From assembly GCF_904063065.1 (NCBI RefSeq), contig NZ_CAJFCL010000004.1, positions 186,001 to 250,000 of the forward strand: a stretch of 64,000 nucleotides of DNA, given 5' to 3'. This DNA comes from Pseudomonas paraversuta. Lineage in GTDB: Bacteria; Pseudomonadota; Gammaproteobacteria; Pseudomonadales; Pseudomonadaceae. The notes below the pieces were generated by a model. The model saw nothing but the letters and a program-made list of their open reading frames with translations, ran no database searches and was not told the DNA's origin. Shown here in pieces: positions 20,169 through 28,826 of the stretch. Position 1 is the first letter of the stretch. Each line of letters starts with the position of its first letter. Position numbers and translations under genes: made by a program.

Positions 20169-20236
20169 GTAGGAGCGAGCTTGCTCGCGATCTTTTCACG
20201 CAATAACGGAAAGCTCGCGAGCAAGCTCGCGCCTAC
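20169..20236. repeat. REPIN between mig-14 and dnpA
   Basis: GTAGGAGCGAGCTTGCTCGC and its inverted partner GCGAGCAAGCTCGCGCCTAC enclose about 28 bases. It sits in a 103-base gap within the minus-strand operon, where it could modulate read-through from mig-14 to dnpA. Confidence 0.9.
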
Positions 20237-20243
20237 AAGACCT

Positions 20244-21140
20244 TTACACTTTGAAGACCGGCACCGGGTTGCACCACCGCTCTTTGTACTCGCGGTCGGC
20301 GCGACCGAACGAAAAACGCAAAGGTTTGTTCAGGCTACGGGCCTGCTCCCAGGCCGACTGGGTGTTGAGGAAGCTCAACACACTGCCAGGACTGAAGGCC
20401 CGGGTTTCGGGATCGACACCGCCATTGACATACTCAACGCTGATCCACTGCGGCGATTCAACGCGATACACCAACTGAATAGCAATCGGCAAATTGTTAA
20501 GGAAAATCACCGAGCCGATCAACAGCTCGCGCAACAGCTCGATCACCTCTGCCATGCGCTCGGCACCGGTGGCGACAAAACCCCAGCGGCGCAAAAACAG
20601 ATCGCAGTAAATCGAGGCCAGTTCAACACTGGAAAACTCCGCCACCGGACGTACCACACCGCCCGCCTCTTCCAGCAAGCGCAGTTCGCGGCGCTGGTTA
20701 TAGCGGAACTTCTTCGAGAGTTCTTCAGGGGTACGGGCCATGGCCAACTGCTCGGGCTGCAGCACCAGGTTGCTGAAACGACCTTCGTTGAGCTGCGACA
20801 GATAACGTGCACGATGGCGCAACGGCGCATTGGCGTCGGCGGCCGCGGGCAGGATCAACTCGGCATTGCCCAGATCAAACAGACCTTTTTTGCCGTGCCG
20901 CTTGAGCACGTCCTTGGACAGGGCCACATCACGGCCCCAGGCAGGAATCGCCGCTTTGAGCTCGCCATTTTGCTCCCACGCCAGATAGCGCACCGGGATC
21001 CCGGCCAGTGCGGCCAGGCGCTCGACCACCAGCGGATGGGTCGCGACACTGCCGCCAAAACGCTGCCAGGCCTCAGCATAAGCGGGAGCATCGACAACGC
21101 TCCAGCCACGCTCGCGCCAGCCTTGAAATCGATTGAGCAT
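20244..21140 (-). CDS. mig-14: Mig-14-like antimicrobial peptide resistance protein
   Basis: A 298-residue protein of the Mig-14 family, whose C-terminal half has a GNAT/FemAB-like fold (FRYNQRRELRLLEEAGG, then CDLFLRRWGF and FSFGRADREYKERW). Mig-14 in Salmonella and P. aeruginosa (PA5003) is tied to polymyxin and host-peptide resistance; the reaction is not known. No signal peptide is seen, so inner-face membrane association is inferred. GGAG precedes the ATG, which shares one base with the wapH stop (TGATG). Confidence 0.85.
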   Translation of the reverse strand: MLNRFQGWRERGWSVVDAPAYAEAWQRFGGSVATHPLVVERLAALAGIPVRYLAWEQNGELKAAIPAWGRDVALSKDVLKRHGKKGLFDLGNAELILPAAADANAPLRHRARYLSQLNEGRFSNLVLQPEQLAMARTPEELSKKFRYNQRRELRLLEEAGGVVRPVAEFSSVELASIYCDLFLRRWGFVATGAERMAEVIELLRELLIGSVIFLNNLPIAIQLVYRVESPQWISVEYVNGGVDPETRAFSPGSVLSFLNTQSAWEQARSLNKPLRFSFGRADREYKERWCNPVPVFKV

Positions 21141-22270
21141 CAGGACTCCGCAGTCAGGTCGGTAACTTGCGGCAAATGCCAGAAAGTGTCGCGCACGGCC
21201 TGATCACTAAAGCGCTCCTGCAAGCGCGCCAGCATCAGCTCGGCACAGGCCAGACGCTGTTCGTCATCCAGCACGGCCAGATGTTGCAGGCCCTGGGCCA
21301 AATGCTCGGCATCACCCAGCGGGAACAGGATCCCGACGCCTTCGACCACTTCCCTGGCGCCGCCACAGGCCGTGGCCAGCAGCGGGACTCCAGCAGCCAT
21401 GGCTTCCAGCAGCACCATGCCGAACGGTTCATGATCGGAACTGAGGGCAAACACATCAAACCCGCGGAAATAGCGACGGGCATCAGGCACCTGACCCAAA
21501 AACTTCACGTGCTCGGCAATTCCCAGCTCTGTCGCCAGCTCTTTGAGGTCCTGCTCCAGGCGGCCCTTGCCCAGAATTGCCAGCTGACTGTCGGCAGGCA
21601 AGCCCGGCAACGCTCTGGCAAAACCCCGGATCAACGTGGCCTGGTCTTTGTCCGGATGCAGGCGCCCGACGTTACCGACAATAAAGCCATCAACCGACAA
21701 CCCCAGCGCTTCACGCGCCTGGGTGCCCGGCAACTGCCCGGCTTGTACGCCCGCAACATCGATGCGGTTGTACAGCGTGCTGATGCGCCCGGTCGGCCAC
21801 TTGGGCAGGCACTGGCGCATGTCATCACGCACCGCATCCGAAACACCGAGCAGGCTCAGGCGTTTACGGAACAGGTTGGCGAAAAGTTTACGACTGCGAC
21901 GCTGATAATCGCCAAAGGCGTGATGCACGCCAATCACCGGCAAACCGGTGGCCAGCAAGGCCACATAAATCGGCTTGAAGCGATGGGCGATGCAAAAGCT
22001 GAAATTGCGCGACGCTGCGATTTTACGCAGCTCGCGGATGGCTCCCAGCTTCAGGCCACGTATGGCCTTTGAGCTGAATTCCATAAACAGCACTTCATCA
22101 GACGCACAACCTGCAGCCACCTCGGGATCGGCCGCCCCGGTCAAAAAGACCGTGGTAACGCGATAGCCAGTGCCGGCAAACAGGCTGGCGTACTGACGCG
22201 CGCAGTCCAGAAACGGCCCGTCATAGCCATGGCAGAACTGCAGTACATGGCGCTCAGTCGAGCGATTCAT
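21140..22270 (-). CDS. wapH: Family 4 glycosyltransferase, WapH-like (LPS outer core)
   Basis: A 376-residue GT-B enzyme with VLQFCHGYDGPFLDCARQ at the start, IVGNVGRLHPDKDQATLI and SSDHEPFGMVLLEAMAAG (GT4 donor site). The position between mig-14 and the carbamoyltransferase matches PA5004 (WapH), assigned to outer-core glucose transfer. The start MNRSTERH at 22270 has AAGGTG at good spacing and overlaps the upstream gene by 17 bases; a TTG eight codons earlier is less likely. Likely a paralogue of the Ssg-like gene at 16.6-17.8 kb. Confidence 0.85.
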   Translation of the reverse strand: MNRSTERHVLQFCHGYDGPFLDCARQYASLFAGTGYRVTTVFLTGAADPEVAAGCASDEVLFMEFSSKAIRGLKLGAIRELRKIAASRNFSFCIAHRFKPIYVALLATGLPVIGVHHAFGDYQRRSRKLFANLFRKRLSLLGVSDAVRDDMRQCLPKWPTGRISTLYNRIDVAGVQAGQLPGTQAREALGLSVDGFIVGNVGRLHPDKDQATLIRGFARALPGLPADSQLAILGKGRLEQDLKELATELGIAEHVKFLGQVPDARRYFRGFDVFALSSDHEPFGMVLLEAMAAGVPLLATACGGAREVVEGVGILFPLGDAEHLAQGLQHLAVLDDEQRLACAELMLARLQERFSDQAVRDTFWHLPQVTDLTAES

Positions 22271-24011
22271 ACGTTTGCGCACCTTCTTTAACAACCAGAA
22301 TGTCTTCCATGATCAGGTACTGCAGGTCAGAGCCGAAGAACATGTTCAGCGCATCGGTCGGCGAGCAAACCATCGGTTCGCCACGACGGTTGAGCGAGGT
22401 GTTCAGCGACACACCGTTACCGGTCAGGACTTCGAGTGCTTTCATCATGTCGTAGTAGCGCGGGTTGTATTCGCGCTTGAGCACCTGGGCGCGGGAGGTG
22501 CCATCTTCATGGACAACCTCAGGCACACGGGACTTCCACTCATCCGACACTTCAAAGGTGAAGGTCATGAATGGCGCAGGGTGATCGACCTTGATCATCT
22601 GCGGGCCCACGGTATCGAGCATCGACGGGCAGAAAGGCCTCCAGCGCTCGCGGAACTTGATTTGTTCGTTGATGCGGTCAGCCACGCCTTCGCTGCTCGG
22701 GCAACCGATGATCGAACGACCGCCCAGGGCACGCGGGCCAAACTCCATGCGGCCCTGGAACCAGGCCACCGGGTTGCCGTCGACCATGATCTTGGCGATG
22801 CGCTCAGGGGTGTTGTCGATTTTGCGATACGCCGGCTTGCCCGGGTGACGGGCACAGGCCGCAATCACGTCTTCGTTGCTGTACGCAGGGCCGAGATAGA
22901 CGTGTTCCATCTTCTCCACCGGCACGCCGCGAGCGTGGGACACATAGGCTGCTGCGCCCACCGCCGTACCGGCATCGCCGGACGCAGGTTGCACAAACAG
23001 CTCTTTGACTTCAGGGCGGGCAATGATCTTCTGGTTCAGCTTCACGTTCAACGCGCAGCCGCCCGCAAAGGCCATTTTGCCGGTCTCCTTGAGGATGTCG
23101 CCCAGGTAGTAATCGATCATTTGCAGCGACAGTTTTTCAAACAGCGCCTGCATGCTGGCCGCGTAGTGGATGTAAGGTTCGTCGGCGATATCGCCTTCAC
23201 GCTTGGGCCCCAGCCACTCGATCAGTTTTGGCGAGAAGTAGAAACCCTTGCCGTTTTCTTTGTAGCGACGCAGACCGATGACGTTGGCGTATTCGGTGTT
23301 GATCACCAGTTCGCCGTTTTCAAACGAGGCCAGACGCGAGAAATCGTATTTGCTGGCGTCGCCATACGGCGCCATGCCCATTACCTTGAACTCGCCGTCG
23401 AGCATCTCGAAACCGAGGAACTCGGTAATCGCGCCGTACAGGCCGCCCAGGGAGTCCGGATCGAAGAATTCCTTGATCTTGGTGATCTTGCCGTTTTCGC
23501 CATAACCGAAGAAAGTCGTGGCGTACTCACCCTTGCCGTCGATGCCGAGGATCGCGGTTTTCTCTTTGAAACCCGAGCAGTGATAAGCGCTGGAGGCGTG
23601 GGCCAGGTGGTGCTCAACCGGTTCGATCTTGATTTTTTTCGGATCGAAGCCCAGTTGCTCAAGACAGAACACAATCTTGTTGCGATAGCGCTTGTAGCGA
23701 CGGTTGCCCATCAGGATCGCGTCAAGGGCGCGGTCCGGGGCGTACCAGTAACGCTTGGCATAATGCCAGCGCGCCTTGCCGAACAGGCTGATCGGTGCGA
23801 AAGGGATCGCAACCACGTCAACGTCGCCAGGCTTGATACCGGCCTGTTCTAGACAGAATTTCGCCGATTCGTAGGGCATGCGGTTCTTGGCATGCTTATC
23901 ACGTACAAATCGCTCTTCTTCCGCCGCTGCGACCAGCTTGCCGTCGATATACAGGGCTGCGGAGGGGTCATGGCTCAGGGCGCCGGACAGGCCAAGAATC
24001 GTCAATGCCAC
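22254..24011 (-). CDS. NodU/CmcH-type O-carbamoyltransferase
   Basis: A 585-residue carbamoyltransferase with an N-terminal ASKHA-like domain (SHDPSAAL, EEERFVRDKHAKN, HHLAHASSAY, GIDGKGEYATTF, GGCALNVKLN) and a C-terminal YrdC-like half (QGRMEFGPRALGGRS). The family transfers carbamoyl from carbamoyl phosphate via carbamoyl-AMP to a sugar hydroxyl. In P. aeruginosa the orthologue by synteny (PA5005) is thought to carbamoylate the phosphorylated inner-core heptose. GTG at 24011 is chosen because AAGAGG lies about 9 bases upstream and the length then matches the family; the open frame extends 26 more codons. It is first in the carbamoyltransferase-wapH-mig-14 run. Confidence 0.93.
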   Translation of the reverse strand: MALTILGLSGALSHDPSAALYIDGKLVAAAEEERFVRDKHAKNRMPYESAKFCLEQAGIKPGDVDVVAIPFAPISLFGKARWHYAKRYWYAPDRALDAILMGNRRYKRYRNKIVFCLEQLGFDPKKIKIEPVEHHLAHASSAYHCSGFKEKTAILGIDGKGEYATTFFGYGENGKITKIKEFFDPDSLGGLYGAITEFLGFEMLDGEFKVMGMAPYGDASKYDFSRLASFENGELVINTEYANVIGLRRYKENGKGFYFSPKLIEWLGPKREGDIADEPYIHYAASMQALFEKLSLQMIDYYLGDILKETGKMAFAGGCALNVKLNQKIIARPEVKELFVQPASGDAGTAVGAAAYVSHARGVPVEKMEHVYLGPAYSNEDVIAACARHPGKPAYRKIDNTPERIAKIMVDGNPVAWFQGRMEFGPRALGGRSIIGCPSSEGVADRINEQIKFRERWRPFCPSMLDTVGPQMIKVDHPAPFMTFTFEVSDEWKSRVPEVVHEDGTSRAQVLKREYNPRYYDMMKALEVLTGNGVSLNTSLNRRGEPMVCSPTDALNMFFGSDLQYLIMEDILVVKEGAQTYESLD

Positions 24012-24294
24012 AGGTTGTGCCTCTTTGGAATGCAGGCAGGCGGCAGGCGCCTGAAAAAATGGTGTGCTGCGCCCAAGGCGCAGAAACAACTAAAGGGCGG
24101 GATTATAGCGTAAAGCGCGAGGGAATGACCCAGCGCGATTTGCCGCGCTCCCCGGCCCTGGAACAGGCCTCCCGAGTCGCCACCCATGCCCTGGCCAAGC
24201 AATCCGGCGCGGCACCCGCTAAACTGCGCGCCCTCTGCTAGCCTGATACCCGTCGCCCAGACAGGTCGCTTCACACGGAATCCCTGAACCGCCC
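24012..24294. other. Divergent intergenic region, carbamoyltransferase / TonB receptor
   Basis: The 283-base gap must hold both promoters. It contains a perfect 7-bp hairpin (CTGCGCC-CAA-GGCGCAG, 24067-24083) in the carbamoyltransferase leader. I see no Fur-box-like GATAAT repeats before the receptor gene and no small gene. Confidence 0.6.
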
Positions 24295-26376
24295 ATGAAA
24301 TTTTTTGCACCTGCACGCCTTGCCATGCTGCTGCCCGGCCTGAGCCTGGCCTCCACCGGTTTCGCCGCCCAAACCCTGGAACTGGACCCGAGCGTCATCA
24401 CCGGCTCGCGCAGCGCCAGCCCGAGTTTTGATCTGCCGTACTCGGTAGACAGCATCAGCCAACAGCAAATCAGCGACGGCCAACTGGGGATTAATGCCTC
24501 GGAGGTTTTATCCCGGGTGCCGGGGCTGGTGGTGCAAAACCGTCAGAACTACGCCCAGGACCTGCAAATTTCCTCCCGTGGCTTTGGCGCGCGCTCGGCA
24601 TTCGGCGTGCGTGGCATCAAGTTGATTGCAGACGGTATCCCGGCCAGCACTCCCGACGGTCAGGGGCAAGCCGCCACCTTCAACCTCGATACCGCCGAGC
24701 GCATTGAAGTGTTGCGTGGCCCGGCGGCCACCTTGTACGGCAGCAACGCCGGCGGGGTTATTCAAATGTTCTCCCGTGATGGCGAAGGCCCGCCGCGCAT
24801 TGGTGCCGAAACCCTGATCGGCAGCGACGGCATGAGCAAAAACCACCTCACTGCCGAAGGCGCCACCGATGATGTCGGCTTTGTACTCGATGCCTCGCGC
24901 ATGGACACCGACGGCTACCGCGACCATAGTGCTGCACGTCGCGACCAGACCTTTGCCAAGCTCAACCTGCACCCCGATGACGACAGCAAGCTGGCGCTGA
25001 TTTACAGCAGCCTTGAGCAAAACGGTACCCAGGACCCGCTGGGACAAAGCTGGGATGCCTACAAGGCCGACCCGCGCTCGGTGACCCCCGCAGCCCTGAC
25101 CTACAACACCCGCAAGAGCATCGACCACCAGCAACTGGGGATGAACTACGAGCGTTATATCGGCGACGCCACCCTGCAGGTCAATGCCTACACCGGCACC
25201 CGCAGCGTTATTCAGTACCTGGCGATTCCCAAGGGAACCCCCAGCAACAACCAGGGGGGCGGTGTGGTTCAGTTCGACCGCAAGTTCTACGGTGGCAGCC
25301 TGCGCTGGCTGCAACCTGTGGCTGGCGTGCCGGGCGAACTGACCCTGATTGGTGGTCTGGACTTTGACCAGAGCCAGGACAGTCGCCACGGTTACAACAA
25401 CTACATAGGCGACCAACTGGGGGTCAAAGGCGCGCTGGTACGCGACGAGGTCGATACCGCCCGCAGTCTCGATCCGTATGTACAGGCCAACTGGGCCATC
25501 GACGACTGGACCCTGCAGGCCGGCTTGCGCTACAGCACCATGGAAATGGACGTCGATGATCAATTTTTGAGCAATGGCGACGACAGCGGCACCAAGCGCT
25601 ATGAAAAAGCCACGCCGTCGGTCAGCGTGATGTATGCCTTCACCCCTGAGCTGCATGGTTATGTCAGCGCAGGCAAAGGCTTTGAAACGCCGACCCAGGC
25701 CGAGCTGGCCTATTCACCCAGCGGCACTGGCTTTAACTTCGGCCTCAAGCCTTCCGAAAGCACGCAGTACGAAATGGGCCTCAAGGCGCAGATCGACAAC
25801 ACCCGGATCAACGCGGCCGTGTTCCAGATCACCACCGAAGATGAGCTGGTGGTTTTGGGCAATAGAGACGGGCGTACGACCTACCAGAACGCCGGCCGCA
25901 CCCTGCGCCGCGGGTTTGAACTGGGGATCGAAAGCCAGCTCAGCGAGCACTGGACCACTACCCTGGCCTACACCCGCCTGCAAGCGACCTACGACAGCGA
26001 CTTCGCCAGCACCAAAGGCACTGTCGACAAAGGCAACTACCTGCCTGGCGTACCGCAGACCACCTTGTTTGCCGAAGTGAACTGGAAGCCGGCCGACTGG
26101 GTCAGCACCGCCATCGAAGGCATGTACCGCAGCAAGGTCTACGTTGAAGACACCAATACCGAAAAAGCTGCGCCGGCTTATAGCGTATTCAACTGGCGGG
26201 CCAAGTTTGAACAGAAGGTCGAGCACTGGACCTTCCACCAGACCTTGCGCCTGGACAACCTGCTGGACCGTCAGTACGTGGGTTCGGTGATTGTGGCCGA
26301 CGGCAATAGACGCTTCTACGAAGCCGCGCCGGGCCGTTCGTGGTATGCCGGCGCCGGAGCCGAATACCGCTTTTAA
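24295..26376 (+). CDS. TonB-dependent outer membrane receptor
   Basis: A 693-residue receptor: signal peptide MKFFAPARLAMLLPGLSLASTGFA (cleavage about residue 24), a plug domain (VITGSRSASPSFDLPYSVD, RIEVLRGPAATLYGSNAGGVI) and a 22-strand barrel ending in a C-terminal aromatic (AGAEYRF). The region after the signal peptide is too short for a signalling domain, so it is not a FecA-type transducer. The ligand is not evident: it could be a siderophore, another metal chelate or a vitamin. No Fur box is visible upstream. It is a plus-strand gene between two minus-strand LPS gene sets and has no partner ABC transporter nearby. Confidence 0.9.
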   Translation: MKFFAPARLAMLLPGLSLASTGFAAQTLELDPSVITGSRSASPSFDLPYSVDSISQQQISDGQLGINASEVLSRVPGLVVQNRQNYAQDLQISSRGFGARSAFGVRGIKLIADGIPASTPDGQGQAATFNLDTAERIEVLRGPAATLYGSNAGGVIQMFSRDGEGPPRIGAETLIGSDGMSKNHLTAEGATDDVGFVLDASRMDTDGYRDHSAARRDQTFAKLNLHPDDDSKLALIYSSLEQNGTQDPLGQSWDAYKADPRSVTPAALTYNTRKSIDHQQLGMNYERYIGDATLQVNAYTGTRSVIQYLAIPKGTPSNNQGGGVVQFDRKFYGGSLRWLQPVAGVPGELTLIGGLDFDQSQDSRHGYNNYIGDQLGVKGALVRDEVDTARSLDPYVQANWAIDDWTLQAGLRYSTMEMDVDDQFLSNGDDSGTKRYEKATPSVSVMYAFTPELHGYVSAGKGFETPTQAELAYSPSGTGFNFGLKPSESTQYEMGLKAQIDNTRINAAVFQITTEDELVVLGNRDGRTTYQNAGRTLRRGFELGIESQLSEHWTTTLAYTRLQATYDSDFASTKGTVDKGNYLPGVPQTTLFAEVNWKPADWVSTAIEGMYRSKVYVEDTNTEKAAPAYSVFNWRAKFEQKVEHWTFHQTLRLDNLLDRQYVGSVIVADGNRRFYEAAPGRSWYAGAGAEYRF

Positions 26377-26392
26377 ACGCCCCCCCGCCCCT

Positions 26393-27374
26393 GTAGGAGC
26401 GAGCTTGCTCGCGAGCTCTTCCAACGCCGCAATGAAAAGCTCGCGAGCAAGCTCGCTCCTACAGAGGGTTGGGGGATCAGGGCTACCGGGGGCCGCCGGG
26501 GCCAGATACAAACAGCGAATCCCCCCGTAGGAGCGAGCTTGTCTCGCGAGCTCTTCCAACGCCGCAACGAAACGCTCGCGAGCAAGCTCGCTCCTACAGA
26601 GGGTTGGGGGATCAGGGCTACCGGGGGCCGCCGGGGCCAGATACAAACAGCGAATCCCCCCGTAGGAGCGAGCTTGTCTCGCGAGCTCTTCCAACGCCGC
26701 AACGAAACGCTCGCGAGCAAGCTCGCTCCTACAGAGGGTTGGGGGGTCAGGGCTACCGGGGCCGCCGGGGCCAGATACAAACAGCGAATCCCCCCGTAGG
26801 AGCGAGCTTGTCTCGCGAGCTCTTCCAACGCCGCAACGAAACGCTCGCGAGCAAGCTCGCTCCTACAGAGGGTTGGGGGATCAGGGCTACCGGGGGCCGC
26901 CGGGGCCAGATACAAACAGCGCATCCCCCCCGTAGGAGCGAGCTTGTCTCGCGAGCTCTTCCAACGTCGCAATGAAAAGCTCGCTCCTACAGAGGGTTGG
27001 GGGATCAGGGCTACCGGGGGCCGCCGGGGCCAGATACAAACAGCGCATCCCCCCCGTAGGAGCGAGCTTGTCTCGCGAGCTCTTCCAACGTCGCAATGAA
27101 AAGCTCGCTCCTACAGAGGGTTGGGGGATCAGGGCTACCGGGGGCCGCCGGGGCCAGATACAAACAGCGCATCCCCCCCGTAGGAGCGAGCTTGTCTCGC
27201 GAGCTCTTCCAACGTCGCAATGAAAAGCTCGCTCCTACAGAGGGTTGGGGGATCAGGGCTACCGGGGGCCGCCGGGGCCAGATACAAACAGCGCATCCCC
27301 CCCGTAGGAGCGAGCTTGTCTCGCGAGCTCTTCCAACGTCGCAATGAAAAGCTCGCGAGCAAGCTCGCTCCTAC
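26393..27374. repeat. Tandem array of eight REPINs with G-rich spacers
   Basis: Eight units start at about 26393, 26527, 26662, 26796, 26932, 27056, 27180 and 27304. Each has a left arm GTAGGAGCGAGCTTG(T)CTCG, a short loop (TCTTCCAACG...), an inverted right arm ending GCTCGCTCCTAC, and a spacer with GGGTTGGGGG and ATACAAACAGCG. The first spacings are 134-136 bases. Units 5-7 are 124 bases because 12 bases of the right arm are missing; unit 8 has a full arm. Left arms of units 2-8 carry an extra T. The array separates the convergent TonB receptor and LPS kinase genes. Confidence 0.96.
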
Positions 27375-27386
27375 AGAGGGTTGGGG

Positions 27387-28826
27387 TCAAGGCTGTCTGG
27401 GCAGGCGGCCGTCGATCACTTGATACAAGGCACTGTCCACCGGCCAGTTACGCATGAAGCGTGCACGGTCGCGGACATAGGCCGGGGCGAAACTACTCAG
27501 GGAGCGGTGCTGACACATTGAATCCAGATCAATCAGTGCCCAGCGCCCTTCGTCCCAGAACACGTTGTGACCCTTGAGGTCTCCATGGCTGATGCGCTCG
27601 CGGATCAAATCGGCAAACAGGCCATCCAGCGCCTGCAACTCGACTTCTGGCGCATCACCCTGCTCAACATAGGGCGCAAAGCGCTCGATGATGTCCGCAC
27701 CCGGCAAGTACTCGGTCACCAGATACGCTTTACCGCGCAGCCAGCAAAAACGTGTTTCCAGCAGCGCCAGCGGCCTGGGCGTAGCAATGCCGAGAAACCC
27801 CAGGCGGTTGCCCTCGCGCCACGAATGCCAGGCCCGGCTCGGACGCCAGAAGCGCTTGAGCCAGTGGGCAAAGCCCTTGATGTTGTAGCGCTTGACCACC
27901 AGCGTGCGGCCCGCCACTTCGACCTTGCCAACACTCGCCGCGCCACCGGTCTTGTACAGGTGCCCCCGATCGAGCAAGGCATCGGCTTGAGCCAGTACCG
28001 GCAGCATCGCCGCCTCCTGGTCGCGGCGAATGGCGCGCAGGGCAAAAGCCCCGCGCTGCACGCTAAACAAGGTGCAGTCGCGCCCGACCTTGGTCAAAAA
28101 GTCGTTCAGCCGCCAGGCACGGACTTTCTCCACCTGCTTGAGCAGCGCTTCCAGCGGCAGTGCGTGTTCACCATTGCTGAGCAGGTAATGCACCAGCAAT
28201 TCTTCGATAAAAGGCTCCAGGCTTTTCGGCAACTGGGCGAAGAACACGCCGAGATTCTCCAGTACTTTTTGTCGCGACAGCGGCTTGCCCGCCTCTTCGA
28301 CGCAAATCCCCGCACCGTCGATCAAATACAGTTTGCCGTTGTGACGCAGCAGGTTGTCCAGGTGCAGGTCTTGCTGCCAGAGCCCCTTGAGGTGCATCTG
28401 CCCGATCGCCCCCAGGGCCTCTGCCAGAACAGCTTGCTGCTCATCGGACAGTACCGGCAGAGCCTGCACGGCTTTCCAGGCCATATCGAGGCTTTGGGCG
28501 TCTTCCAGAAATTCGAACAACAACCAGCCGCCCTCGCCTTCCTGCAAACCGTCGGCCAGCAGCAAAGGGGTGGTCAGGCCTTGATCGGCCAGCAGACGCA
28601 CGCCATTGAGTTCACGCTGAAAATTGCGCGCGGCTTTAGGGCCGACCATCAACTTGGCCAGTACCGCACGCCCGCGCCAGACACCGGCGCCGACATAGCG
28701 CTGGCCCGGCAATACACGCAGCAAGGTCAATAGTTGCAACCGCGCCGGCCCGGCGGCGTCCGCCAGTTCAATGCTGAGCGGCAAACCCGGCGCACGCCCG
28801 GCTTTTTGCAATTCGGACAGGCGCAT
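27387..28826 (-). CDS. Tandem-domain LPS kinase-like protein (PA5006-like)
   Basis: A 479-residue protein made of two kinase-like modules. The first has Lys58 (VLAKLM), catalytic loop QQDLHLDNLL (Asp153, Asn158) and LIDGAG (Asp170). The second has Lys312 (VVKRYN), SHGDLKGHNVFW (Asp416, Asn421) and LIDLDS (Asp433). Both modules keep all core residues. It is the last gene of the waaF-to-kinase operon, and its ATG shares one base with the wapQ stop (TGATG) after AAAGGGGAACG. It probably phosphorylates LPS core sugar or a related glycolipid in the cytoplasm. Substrate unknown. Confidence 0.88.
   Translation of the reverse strand: MRLSELQKAGRAPGLPLSIELADAAGPARLQLLTLLRVLPGQRYVGAGVWRGRAVLAKLMVGPKAARNFQRELNGVRLLADQGLTTPLLLADGLQEGEGGWLLFEFLEDAQSLDMAWKAVQALPVLSDEQQAVLAEALGAIGQMHLKGLWQQDLHLDNLLRHNGKLYLIDGAGICVEEAGKPLSRQKVLENLGVFFAQLPKSLEPFIEELLVHYLLSNGEHALPLEALLKQVEKVRAWRLNDFLTKVGRDCTLFSVQRGAFALRAIRRDQEAAMLPVLAQADALLDRGHLYKTGGAASVGKVEVAGRTLVVKRYNIKGFAHWLKRFWRPSRAWHSWREGNRLGFLGIATPRPLALLETRFCWLRGKAYLVTEYLPGADIIERFAPYVEQGDAPEVELQALDGLFADLIRERISHGDLKGHNVFWDEGRWALIDLDSMCQHRSLSSFAPAYVRDRARFMRNWPVDSALYQVIDGRLPRQP

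Noticed and set aside
20141-20224. Upstream start for dnpA
   Set aside because: Those codons are the REPIN itself; MSRKQQLLKR gives a basic end followed by a membrane segment as expected.
24200-24294. Fur box before the TonB receptor
   Set aside because: Looked for GATAATGATAATCATTATC-like repeats; none found, so iron regulation is not claimed.
26393-27374. CRISPR-like array
   Set aside because: Repeat units are long palindromic REP doublets and the spacers are nearly identical to each other, the opposite of CRISPR; no cas genes are nearby.
26373-27423. Short open frames on both strands within the REPIN array
   Set aside because: They arise from repetition of the palindromes; unit lengths of 134 and 124 are not multiples of three, and the peptides match no family.
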